A stretch of DNA of 64,000 nt, taken from Bacillota bacterium. Its GTDB lineage: Bacteria > Bacillota > Clostridia > DSM-8532. The notes beneath the pieces are model-generated. The model made no database searches and had not been told where the DNA came from. It worked only from the letters and a program-made list of their open reading frames with translations. Within the stretch, counting starts at the first letter, position 1. The number at the start of each line of letters is the position of its first letter. Position numbers and translations under genes: made by a program. The stretch lies in assembly GCA_023443745.1 (NCBI GenBank), contig JAEZTB010000058.1, forward strand, positions 62,001-126,000, given 5' to 3'. Shown here one piece after another: positions 52,687 to 60,402 of this stretch.

Positions 52687-53289
52687 CTAAAAATTTCTCT
52701 CTTTTTCAAGTCTATTAACATAATCAGCCACAACATGGGTGGTAAGATAACGGAACTTCCCCCAGTCCCGCCATTCCTTCTGTAAATTAAGAAGATTCTC
52801 CGAAAGCTTGTAAAGCTCTTCAGAGCCTGTCTCCAATACCTCTGAAACCTCTTGGTCGGTAGCATCCTCCAATAAACGTCCACCTGCCTCCTTCATATGA
52901 AAAAAGAAGGAATAAAAAGAAATGGTTTCGTCTTTATATGTCAATCTGGTGTCATTTACACCTATAAAACGCTCCACCTGTGTCACCAGTCCAAGCTCCT
53001 CGCTTACCTCACGCTTAACGGCCCCAAGAATGTCTTCACCATGTCCGACACCTCCTGTAGGAATTCTGAATACCCCTTTTGGGTAATCCTTGCTTCTAAC
53101 ACAGATGAAACGACCATTGGGTCTTTCAACAGCAAAGACCACCTCGCCCATGCGATCATTTAAGATAAGGTCCCTCGTCCTGAAAAAGAAACGTTTTCGT
53201 TCAAAAGGAAAATCTATGACTCTCGTCCAGGCATTAGTACCAAGACGCTGTTTAAGTTCTTCCAGGTTTGTTTGTTTATTACTATTCAC
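52687..53289 (-). CDS. NUDIX hydrolase
   Basis: A 200-residue protein with a perfect Nudix box (G-x5-E-x7-REVSEELG) about 90-112 residues in, which binds metal and hydrolyses nucleoside diphosphates linked to another moiety. The N-terminal ~45 residues and a C-terminal helical region extend the core. A GTG at 53289 has AGAAGG eight bases upstream and is preferred over the GTG at 53298. Its substrate is unknown. It heads the minus-strand run nudix, coiled-coil, nnr, alr. Confidence 0.88.
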   Translation of the reverse strand: MNSNKQTNLEELKQRLGTNAWTRVIDFPFERKRFFFRTRDLILNDRMGEVVFAVERPNGRFICVRSKDYPKGVFRIPTGGVGHGEDILGAVKREVSEELGLVTQVERFIGVNDTRLTYKDETISFYSFFFHMKEAGGRLLEDATDQEVSEVLETGSEELYKLSENLLNLQKEWRDWGKFRYLTTHVVADYVNRLEKERNF

Positions 53290-53356
53290 GAAAATCACCT
53301 TCTAAAACATCTATTCCTTTAGTATATCATAAGCGAGGGCAATTAATCGCAATAAA

Positions 53357-53412
53357 AACCCCACCTGTCACCTTTAGGGAACCTTGTTTCTTCGTAATAA
53401 TGCTCCCTAAAG
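53357..53412. repeat. Intergenic repeat, copy E (shortened)
   Basis: AACCCCACCTGTCACC, then GGGAACCTTGTTTCTTCGTAATAA-like sequence matching copy C, held in a hairpin of perfect 9-bp arms CTTTAGGGA (53372-53380) and TCCCTAAAG (53404-53412). The TTTCGAACGGG block is missing. Confidence 0.55.
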
Positions 53413-53448
53413 CTGCCGCTGAATTAGAGATACCTTCCACCCAGCGTG

Positions 53449-53477
53449 TTGTCAAGGTTTTTAAAACCTGCGATAAT
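53449..53477 (+). promoter_or_regulatory. Promoter of the vanW gene with palindrome in its spacer
   Basis: TTGTCA (53449-53454), a 17-bp spacer and GATAAT (53472-53477). The spacer contains AGGTTTTTAAAACCT (53455-53469), an almost perfect palindrome and a possible operator. Confidence 0.72.
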
Positions 53478-53527
53478 AGGTTGGTAAAGATACAGGCACC
53501 CATCATTTAAAATCTGGGGGTAATGCA

Positions 53528-55174
53528 ATGGAAATCAGCCAGATTAATAAATCCTTGATGCCCGATTTGTCAAAGAAGCTCGACCGCAGGCGGAAGTTTG
53601 CTATGATTTTTATATCGGCTTTTTTGGTGTTGCTTTCCATCCTTTCTCTGGTGTTTCTTCGTGCATTGTTAAATACCCCATCCATTTACAAGGGTGTCTG
53701 TATTCAGGGCCAAGATGTTGGAGGCCTTACCCGTGAAGAGCTTACCTCCTACCTCGAAGAGCATTATGCCAATGTATTCGATGATATTACCCTTACCTTT
53801 TTCAGCCCACAATTTGAAAGGCATGTAACCATATCTGAGCTGGGTATAGGCATTGATATCGGTGCCATGGGTCAAAAGGCCTATGAATTAGGAAGGTCGG
53901 GAAATCTTGTACAACGTTTTTCGCAAATCGCCAAACTGGTCAGAAATCCTGTTTCCATTGATTTAGTGCTTGATTTCGATACCACTGCCTTTAACAGTTT
54001 TCTAGATAAAACCTATGAGTCAGTTTTTCAGGAAATCATACCTTCGAATATCGTCATTTTGGAGGACAGTGTTATCCTTTATACGGGCATATTTGGCCAG
54101 GAAGCTGATCGTGAACGGTTGAAGGCTGACATTATCCGGGCTGTTAAAAGCCTTGATTCTGCCCAAATTTCCATTCCCATTATTGAAAAGGCTCCACCTA
54201 TCATTGACATGGAAACCACATTAGCGACTCTCAATCAGGATCCGGTCAATGCTGAATTTATAAAAACATCCCGAACCACTTATGAAATAAAACCTCATCA
54301 GATGGGACGAAGAATTGAGCGCGAAAAGCTTATGGAGGTTCTGACTTACGTTGAAAATCGGGAGAGCAAGGAGTATGAAGAAATCCTGCTTCCTGTAGAA
54401 TTCGTTGCCCCCGCGCTGACAGAAGGAGCTCTCCGAGAAATGCTTTTCAGGGACGCCCTGGCATCCTATGCCACCCAGTTTAATACTGAAACAACCAATA
54501 ATAAAAATCGTGCCATTAATATAGGCCTTGCTGCAAAAAGTATTGACGGAACCATTCTTCTTCCGGGCGAGGAATTTTCTTTTAATAAAATTGTCGGACC
54601 CCGCACACCGGATAAAGGTTATCAGATCGCTCATATTTTTATTGAAGGAGAAATACGTGATGGAACGGGCGGTGGAATCTGCCAGGTATCCACTACCCTC
54701 TACAATGCGGTTTTGAAAGCTAATTTACCCGTTTCAGAACGGCATAATCATATGTTTACCGTAGGCTATGTTCCTCTTGGCTTGGATGCGGCAGTTTCTT
54801 ATGGCTATGCAGATTTAGTCTTTAAAAACACCAACGCCTACCCTCTTCGTATAAGCGCGGTGGTATCTGAGAACAATACTGTGTCCTTTAAAATCTCCTC
54901 TACCAACGACTATCCTAATCTGATAGTAAAAACAGCCACAAAAACCATCAGCACCACCCCGGTCACCGTTCAGTATATTGATGATGCCACCTTACCCCAG
55001 GGTACTCTGGTTGTTGCCGAAAACGGAATGGATGGGTATGTGGTAGATACTTACATAAAAGTATTAAACGGCGATACCCTAATACGGGAGGAAAAGCTTC
55101 ATAGAAGCATTTATCAGATGCTTCCCAGAAAAATCAAGCGAGGTACCGCATCGGTTTTTGAAATGATTGAGTAG
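53528..55174 (+). CDS. VanW-family membrane-anchored protein
   Basis: A 548-residue protein with one N-terminal helix (about 22-45), then two peptidoglycan-binding-like (YoaR-type) domains (about 55-290). The VanW domain (about 310-440) carries LLPGEEFSFNKIVGPRT near residue 343 and GGGICQVSTTLYNAVLKA near 380, followed by a G5-like tail. VanW occurs in some vancomycin gene clusters without known activity; here it is probably a general wall protein of clostridia. TCTGGGGGTAATGCA precedes the ATG. Confidence 0.9.
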   Translation: MEISQINKSLMPDLSKKLDRRRKFAMIFISAFLVLLSILSLVFLRALLNTPSIYKGVCIQGQDVGGLTREELTSYLEEHYANVFDDITLTFFSPQFERHVTISELGIGIDIGAMGQKAYELGRSGNLVQRFSQIAKLVRNPVSIDLVLDFDTTAFNSFLDKTYESVFQEIIPSNIVILEDSVILYTGIFGQEADRERLKADIIRAVKSLDSAQISIPIIEKAPPIIDMETTLATLNQDPVNAEFIKTSRTTYEIKPHQMGRRIEREKLMEVLTYVENRESKEYEEILLPVEFVAPALTEGALREMLFRDALASYATQFNTETTNNKNRAINIGLAAKSIDGTILLPGEEFSFNKIVGPRTPDKGYQIAHIFIEGEIRDGTGGGICQVSTTLYNAVLKANLPVSERHNHMFTVGYVPLGLDAAVSYGYADLVFKNTNAYPLRISAVVSENNTVSFKISSTNDYPNLIVKTATKTISTTPVTVQYIDDATLPQGTLVVAENGMDGYVVDTYIKVLNGDTLIREEKLHRSIYQMLPRKIKRGTASVFEMIE

Positions 55175-55187
55175 GGATGAGGTTATC

Positions 55188-56159
55188 ATGAAAGAATTCA
55201 TTGTTCCCGTACGTTATGATCGAAAAAGAATAGATGCCTTTCTTTTTGAAATGCTTGCCGGCACCAATGCCTCCGTTATTTATAAAGCCTTCAGAAAAAG
55301 AAGCATCAAGGTCAATGAAAAGCGCGTAAAAGAATCCTTTATACTAACTGCAGGAGACCGGGTGGATGCTTACATTCCCGACGATTATCTAAAAGATGCC
55401 CCATCCCTCCCGGAAGTACGCGAAAGCCTTCCCTATCCCGTCTATGAGGACGATTATCTTCTTATTCTTTCTAAACCTCAGGGTATGCCCGTCCATCAGG
55501 ACAAAAATGAGGAGGCCCTGGTCCTTGACAGATGGGCTTCGGCTTACATGCAGGATGGCACTTCACGTCCTTTGGGAAAAGGCTTCCCGGCCCTTTGTCA
55601 CCGGATTGACCGGAATACCGGTGGGTTGGTTTTAATGGCCAAGGACTCGAAAACCCTCACCCTTATGGTGGAAAAGTTTCGCCAACATGAAATTAAAAAA
55701 TACTATCTGTGCCTGGTCAATGGTGTACCCCAAAAAGGTGAGCAGGAGCTTACCGGATACCTGAAAAAAGACAGTGCCAAAAGCAGGGTATATATCTATG
55801 ACAACCCGGTCAAGGGTGCTGAACGCATTACAACCCGTTATCGCACCATAAAAGCCATGGGTGATTTTTCACTCCTGGAAGTGGAGCTCGTTACTGGGAA
55901 AACCCATCAGATACGGGCCCACCTGGCTTATATAGGCCACCCTCTTGTGGGCGACGGGAAATATGGTATCAATGCAGTTAACAGGACACTAAGGTTAAAG
56001 TGGCAGGCCCTTTGGGCCACCCGCATGGTTTTTGACTTCATCTCACCCTCGGAACACCTGTCCTATCTTAAGGGAAAAGCGGTGTCATTGCCTGAAATCC
56101 CATGGGAGGAAGGGCTTAAAAGTCTGGGATTAAATCAGGATCAGGTACAATATAATTGA
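55188..56159 (+). CDS. RluA-family pseudouridine synthase
   Basis: A 323-residue RNA pseudouridine synthase. An N-terminal S4-like domain (about 10-65) is followed by the catalytic domain, with HRIDRNTGGL near residues 138-147, catalytic Asp141, and TGKTHQIRAHLAYIGHPLVGD near 237. It isomerises uridine in 23S rRNA or tRNA; the target is unknown. The ATG at 55188 follows GGGATGAGG, just after the vanW stop codon, so it is in the same operon. Confidence 0.93.
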   Translation: MKEFIVPVRYDRKRIDAFLFEMLAGTNASVIYKAFRKRSIKVNEKRVKESFILTAGDRVDAYIPDDYLKDAPSLPEVRESLPYPVYEDDYLLILSKPQGMPVHQDKNEEALVLDRWASAYMQDGTSRPLGKGFPALCHRIDRNTGGLVLMAKDSKTLTLMVEKFRQHEIKKYYLCLVNGVPQKGEQELTGYLKKDSAKSRVYIYDNPVKGAERITTRYRTIKAMGDFSLLEVELVTGKTHQIRAHLAYIGHPLVGDGKYGINAVNRTLRLKWQALWATRMVFDFISPSEHLSYLKGKAVSLPEIPWEEGLKSLGLNQDQVQYN

Positions 56160-56228
56160 ATAGTTGAACTAAATCCCGTATAATATGTGTAAACAATCAG
56201 GACAAAAATCAAAGGAGGACTTTTAGTT

Positions 56229-56558
56229 ATGAAGCTTTTATTTGCCATTGTAAGTGATGAGGACAGCAATATGCTTGCCGACAATCTCAACCGTGAAGGC
56301 TTCGGAACAACAAAGCTCTGCTCCACCGGCGGATTTTTAAAAAGCGGTAACACCACCTTTTTAATCGCTACCGATGATGATAAAGTAGAGCGGGCCCTCA
56401 GCATCATACGGGACACCTGTAAGTCTCGCCGCCGCATGATCGCACCTGAGAAGCTTCCTGGTAGTTTTGGAGCCTTTAATATGGCCATGCCTATTGAAGT
56501 CAATGTGGGTGGCGCGACGGTCTTTACCTTAAACATTGAGCAATTTCTTAAGCTATGA
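56229..56558 (+). CDS. darA: Cyclic di-AMP receptor, PII-like (DarA/PstA family)
   Basis: A 109-residue PII-like protein. It begins MKLLFAIVSDEDS, continues with FGTTKLCSTGGFL near residue 27 where the base-contacting loop lies, and ends in VNVGGATVFTLNIEQF. Trimeric DarA binds c-di-AMP; its downstream partner is unknown. The enzyme pair making the ligand, CdaA/CdaR, is encoded at 27799-29914. AAAGGAGGACTTTTAGTT precedes the ATG. It is not to be confused with the phosphate permease PstA. Confidence 0.93.
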   Translation: MKLLFAIVSDEDSNMLADNLNREGFGTTKLCSTGGFLKSGNTTFLIATDDDKVERALSIIRDTCKSRRRMIAPEKLPGSFGAFNMAMPIEVNVGGATVFTLNIEQFLKL

Positions 56559-56584
56559 TGTGATGACTTAATGAGGTTTACAAA

Positions 56585-57907
56585 ATGTCTATAAAGATGA
56601 AGTACCCTTCAGAAAAAGATCTTGAGAAAAACCGTTTGCTTGGGATCATCGAAGGTGCGACTGCAAGAATTATCTTTAACCTTACCAGTGGAGCTTTTCT
56701 GGTCGGTTTGCTTAAATATATGGGGGCCAGTGACACTGTTTGCGGGTATATTCTTGCTATACCCGTTCTTGCTGCTGTCATTCAATTCTTGTCCCCCATT
56801 ATATTTGAGAGTCTCTCTTACCGGAAGAGGATTATTACCATCGGTTCAATGATACATAAATGCTTGCTGTCGACCCTTATTGCCATCCCGTTTCTGCCCA
56901 TAGGAATCACGGCCAGGCTATGGGCGACAGGCGTCGTATTTTTTGTCTCCTATGTGGCCATTTCTCTGGTAACACCGGCTGTATCCATTATGTATGTAAG
57001 CTTTGTCCCCCAAAACATCCGAGGAAAATACTTCGGTATGCGAGAGTCCTATATCCTTTTGGCCTCTACGGTTATTACGCTGGTTCTCGGCAAAATTCTG
57101 GATGTCTTGACCGAGGGGGGCAATGAGGTAGCCGGGTATATTGTGGTTTACGCAACCATTTTTCTTTTAACCCTCACCAATTTGTTTTCCTACTTTTCCA
57201 TGAAAGAGGTTCCTCATGTCCCCAGCAAGGAGCGTGTCAAGATTTCGGAGATCTTTACTCTTCCCTTTAAGGACAAGCGGTTTATCACCTATTTCATCAT
57301 GCTGATTATATGGAATATATCGGTGCAGTTGTCCAGTGCCTATTTCGCCGTTTATTTAAAATCTGACTTGAACATGAATTATACAACCATTACCGTCCTG
57401 TCCATGATCAACTCTGTTGTCTATGTGCTGACAGCACGCTTGTGGGGAAAGTACGCGGACAAAAAAGGATGGACAAGCACCTGTATGTTGACCATCGGTA
57501 TCCTGGGAATCACCCATTGCATCTGGTTCTTTATTACGGTGGGAAGCCCTCTTGCTTTGATCCTTCTTACTATAGCTCATATTGTATCGGGAGTAGCCTG
57601 GTCCGGTATCAATATTGCCATTTTTAACATTCAGTTTGATTTTACACCCGATGAGAAGCGAACGGTTTACATAGGTTTAAGTGCGGCAACCGGCGGCATC
57701 GTCGGTTACATAGCCGCCATGATTGGCTCTCAGCTGGTGGGTTTGTTTGGAAAGAATAAGATTGAGCTTTTGGGAACATTCTTCGATATAAAGCAAATAC
57801 TGTTTTTGGCCTCATCAGTACTTTTGATCTTATGCGCACTCTATATCGGAGTTTTTATGAGACCAGAAAAAAACAAGGAAAAGATGGAGGTAACAGATCA
57901 TGTTTAA
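56585..57907 (+). CDS. MFS transporter
   Basis: A 440-residue protein with about 12 hydrophobic helices. NIRGKYFGMRES near residue 142 resembles the intracellular loop motif of major facilitator proteins, and the WGKYADKKG loop near residue 286 matches the second-half copy. Substrate is unknown; the group is common in Firmicutes without assigned function. Only a weak TGAGG lies before the ATG. It overlaps the cupin gene by 8 bp, and lies 26 bp after darA. Confidence 0.88.
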   Translation: MSIKMKYPSEKDLEKNRLLGIIEGATARIIFNLTSGAFLVGLLKYMGASDTVCGYILAIPVLAAVIQFLSPIIFESLSYRKRIITIGSMIHKCLLSTLIAIPFLPIGITARLWATGVVFFVSYVAISLVTPAVSIMYVSFVPQNIRGKYFGMRESYILLASTVITLVLGKILDVLTEGGNEVAGYIVVYATIFLLTLTNLFSYFSMKEVPHVPSKERVKISEIFTLPFKDKRFITYFIMLIIWNISVQLSSAYFAVYLKSDLNMNYTTITVLSMINSVVYVLTARLWGKYADKKGWTSTCMLTIGILGITHCIWFFITVGSPLALILLTIAHIVSGVAWSGINIAIFNIQFDFTPDEKRTVYIGLSAATGGIVGYIAAMIGSQLVGLFGKNKIELLGTFFDIKQILFLASSVLLILCALYIGVFMRPEKNKEKMEVTDHV

Positions 57908-58247
57908 AGCTCGCTCGGATATGTCAACGGACATCCGTGAAAAAATGCGTGGTGGTACCGGTCAGGTACAATTGCTTAATGTTTTTAATGCCGACGAATT
58001 TAAAGGCAAATGTCGCTTATTCAGTAAAATTACCCTGGACCCCGGTTGCTCCATTGGCACACATGTCCACGACCAGGAGGAGGAGATCTATTTCGTTTTA
58101 AGTGGAAAGGGTATTGTTGACGATAATGGGCAACTGCGTGATATCGGCCCTGGGGATGCTCTTAAAACCAGCGGTGGTGAATGCCACTCCATCACCAATA
58201 ACGGAAATGAGCCACTTGTTTTTATGGCGGTGATTCTTCTTTTTTAA
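57900..58247 (+). CDS. Cupin-domain protein
   Basis: A 115-residue single-cupin protein. Metal-binding motif 1 reads GTHVHDQEEEIYFVLSGKG near residues 47-65, motif 2 GDALKTSGGECHSITN near 80-96. Function unknown; small cupins include sugar isomerases and sensors. GGAGGTAACAGATC precedes the ATG, within the end of the MFS gene, so the two are coupled. Confidence 0.9.
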   Translation: MFKARSDMSTDIREKMRGGTGQVQLLNVFNADEFKGKCRLFSKITLDPGCSIGTHVHDQEEEIYFVLSGKGIVDDNGQLRDIGPGDALKTSGGECHSITNNGNEPLVFMAVILLF

Positions 58248-58265
58248 TTGAATTTTATGCGTTTT

Positions 58266-58634
58266 CTATTCCATGAACAGCTTTTTAACGTAGAAGCCAA
58301 GCTCCATCAAATCACTTTTAGATATAAAGGCTGTGATCCCCTGGGTGTACGCTCTGTTAACCTCTGCCTCCAGCATGTGCTCCGACACGATGATGAAGGG
58401 AACATGAACAGCGTTATGATTTCTAACCTCCAACGCTCCCAACGCCGAAAAAAGAGGCATGCAGTTATCGCTGAGGATCAAATCCCATTCCTGCTTTTGC
58501 AGGGCCTTTTCCATTGTTCCTTTTCCTGAAACGATCAGATACTCAATATCAAACCCGCTCCTTTTTATCTGCCTTGCATTTATGTCCGCAGCATACTGGG
58601 AGTCTTCCACTATGAGTATTTTTTTCTGTTTCAT
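58266..58634 (-). CDS. Receiver-domain protein (CheY-like)
   Basis: A roughly 122-residue protein that is only a response regulator receiver: acidic VEDSQ near residue 8, phosphoacceptor Asp in ILSDNCMP near residue 53, and Lys in ISKSD near 104. No output domain. The ATG at 58634 puts the receiver at the N-terminus as usual, and a TATAAT lies just upstream. The frame stays open to 58787, so a longer form is possible. It ends 18 bp from the convergent cupin gene. It is separated from other signalling genes by an IS element. Confidence 0.75.
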   Translation of the reverse strand: MKQKKILIVEDSQYAADINARQIKRSGFDIEYLIVSGKGTMEKALQKQEWDLILSDNCMPLFSALGALEVRNHNAVHVPFIIVSEHMLEAEVNRAYTQGITAFISKSDLMELGFYVKKLFME

Positions 58635-58834
58635 TTTGCTAACCAACCTTTGTATGGAAATTTCTGCTTCCATATTATAGCTATTTCGCAAAATCAAAAA
58701 TGGAAAATTCAAGGATTTATCCATGAATTTTGACGGGTTTTCCATGATCTCTATGAGATTGGTTTCGTATTTTTTTATTTTTGGCATAAAAAGAGGCTAT
58801 CCCAATTTGTTTTTGAGACCTGCTAATAAAAATC

Positions 58835-58915
58835 AAGCATTTTTAGAAAAGGCCTTAAAGGCATGACAAAATCGGCAAACAGTAAGTCTGTTCTGCCGAT
58901 TTGCTTCTTAAAAGG
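58835..58915 (-). ncRNA. Candidate structured RNA or terminator downstream of the transposase
   Basis: A hairpin of AAATCGGCA/TGCCGATTT with inner ACAG/CTGT pairing lies within about 58870-58905 and is followed on the minus strand by TTTT. IS1111-group elements encode their guide (seekRNA) downstream of the transposase, so this end is one candidate; a plain terminator is equally possible. Confidence 0.35.
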
Positions 58916-58920
58916 TAAAG

Positions 58921-60123
58921 TTAGATGCTGTTCAGGGCACTCACTCTAGCATAGTAAATGTGGAGGAACTTGTTTAGGCCGGCTATCTTTGCGACCTTTT
59001 TTGGCTTACCCTCCGCTTCTTTCTTTAACATAAACTGGTAGACAGCAGTGTCGGCCTTCGGCTTTCCGGTCTTGATGTATTTCATGATTTCATAGCCTGT
59101 TTTGCGCAGTGTCGGGGAACCTCGCTTTGAGATGTGCCTGTTCGTGCCGTTAAAGTTTCCTGACTGGTATGGTGGGGCATCGATACCAGCATATGCTACA
59201 AGTGCTTTAGCACTATGAAAGCGACGAACATCACCAACTTCTGCAATCAGCCTGGGGGCCATAACGTCGCCGACGCCGGGCAAAGCCCTGACAGTATCAT
59301 ATTCCGGCAATTTCTTGGCAAGCCCAGCCATCCGTGTTAAAATAACCGTAAGAGTTGTTTCGGTTTCGCGGACAGCTTTCACGGCCTCCAAGACAAGCAT
59401 TTTGGTAGATGGTGAATTGGACGGCAGCGTAGGGATACCCTCCAGTGCATTCGTGTATAAGCTTTTTGCTTTTGTTTCACTGGAACGGTATTCCTTTTTC
59501 TTGGCCCATTTGCAGTATTCTGCGATGAATCTCTTTTCGCTCATACTGGAGATAACGTCCCGATGCCAAAAACTCTCCACAAAGTCGCAAAGCATATCTT
59601 TTCCAGATGCTCTCGAAAGACTTGGGAAAAAAGCCTTTGCCCCTGGTAGCGTTCGATCCAAAAGGTTGGTCAGATTCAGCTTGGCTTTCGTTAAAACGTC
59701 TATGTAATGCAGATACTGATGGTTGAGGATTCGCATCTCTGCATAGACCTCTTCTGTCGGAAGATAGTTGATCAGATGCCGCCAGTTATCTACACCGTAC
59801 GCCGCGATCTTCAGGGCATCTGCCGAATCGGTCTTAACCTTTCGAATATCCATGGCCGTGTATTTCTTAATGATGAACGGGTTAATCACAGCCACAAAGA
59901 ATCCCTGTTCCTGTAAAAAGGTAACGACCGGCAGATGATAAGCACCTGTGGCCTCAAGTACGATCCGTACTTCGCCATCCAGATTACGTATACTGTCGTT
60001 CATCTCAAGTAGTGCTTTTCTTGTGTGTTCATAAGTCTTTGGCGCGGCTACAATTTCTCCGTATTCCGTAAGAATCGCGACCACGCTTTTCTCCTTGGCA
60101 ATATCTACTCCTACACTGTACAT
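58921..60123 (-). CDS. IS110-family transposase (DEDD recombinase)
   Basis: A 400-residue recombinase. The RuvC-like N-terminal domain has Asp7 (VGVDIAKEK), Glu57 (LEATGAYH), Asp99 and Asp102 (TDSADA), the DEDD tetrad. The C-terminal Tnp_20 domain has LPGVGDVMAPRLIAEVGD near 282 and QSGNFNGTNRHISKRG near 323, with the catalytic Ser of the family. The ATG at 60123 follows CAGGGGGAATCAAC; the open frame to 60165 is not needed. The gene is intact. The enzyme is expected to use an RNA guide encoded in the element's non-coding end. Confidence 0.95.
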   Translation of the reverse strand: MYSVGVDIAKEKSVVAILTEYGEIVAAPKTYEHTRKALLEMNDSIRNLDGEVRIVLEATGAYHLPVVTFLQEQGFFVAVINPFIIKKYTAMDIRKVKTDSADALKIAAYGVDNWRHLINYLPTEEVYAEMRILNHQYLHYIDVLTKAKLNLTNLLDRTLPGAKAFFPSLSRASGKDMLCDFVESFWHRDVISSMSEKRFIAEYCKWAKKKEYRSSETKAKSLYTNALEGIPTLPSNSPSTKMLVLEAVKAVRETETTLTVILTRMAGLAKKLPEYDTVRALPGVGDVMAPRLIAEVGDVRRFHSAKALVAYAGIDAPPYQSGNFNGTNRHISKRGSPTLRKTGYEIMKYIKTGKPKADTAVYQFMLKKEAEGKPKKVAKIAGLNKFLHIYYARVSALNSI

Positions 60124-60253
60124 GTTGATTCCCCCTGTTTGTTTGTCAATGGCATCCACCCGCACCTATTTCAATTCAATCTGGTTAGTGACGCGAAAGC
60201 CCGAAGGTTTCAACCTGCTCAATCGAATACAGGATAATAGGGGATGGCTGACT
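60124..60253 (-). ncRNA. Candidate bridge RNA region upstream of the transposase
   Basis: This 130-bp non-coding stretch between the right inverted repeat and the transposase start contains a stem-loop-rich segment around CCTTCGGGCTTTCGCG (near 60190-60215 on the minus strand). In the IS110 group the bridge RNA lies upstream of the gene. I see no proof of the guide loops; the call rests on family knowledge. Confidence 0.35.
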
Positions 60254-60313
60254 GTCTCAAAAACGGACGCGAAGTCCAGATAGCCCCTCGTCAGACCATT
60301 GCTCCTCTATTAT

Positions 60314-60366
60314 CAAAAAATAAGTGCAGCTACGCAACCACTGGTTATGGTTGGTAGATGCACTTT
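60314..60366 (-). terminator. Rho-independent terminator of the stalk-protein gene
   Basis: On the minus strand a long imperfect stem (AAGTGCATCTAC paired with GTAGCTGCACTT, 60322-60365) is followed by ATTTTTTGA. It lies between the IS and the stop at 60403. Confidence 0.8.
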
Positions 60367-60402
60367 AATAGTACCAGATAGCCCATTTTACATTCTGATG
60401 TA

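Larger units (their letters stand above)
58795..60285 (-). mobile_element. IS110-family insertion sequence, ~1.5 kb, with inverted repeats near the ends
   Basis: A transposase gene flanked by matching ends. Left: GGCTATC (58795-58801), 7 bp, GTTTTTGAGAC (58809-58819). Right, inverted: GTCTCAAAAAC (60254-60264), 14 bp, GATAGCC (60279-60285). The extra bases on the right form a small GGAC/GTCC hairpin. Sub-terminal inverted repeats point to the IS1111 group of the family. No target duplication is evident. The exact ends are uncertain. Confidence 0.75.

Noticed and set aside
53268..53510. An 80-codon plus-strand frame before vanW
   Set aside because: It runs through repeat copy E and across the vanW promoter, and has no ribosome site or homology I recognise.
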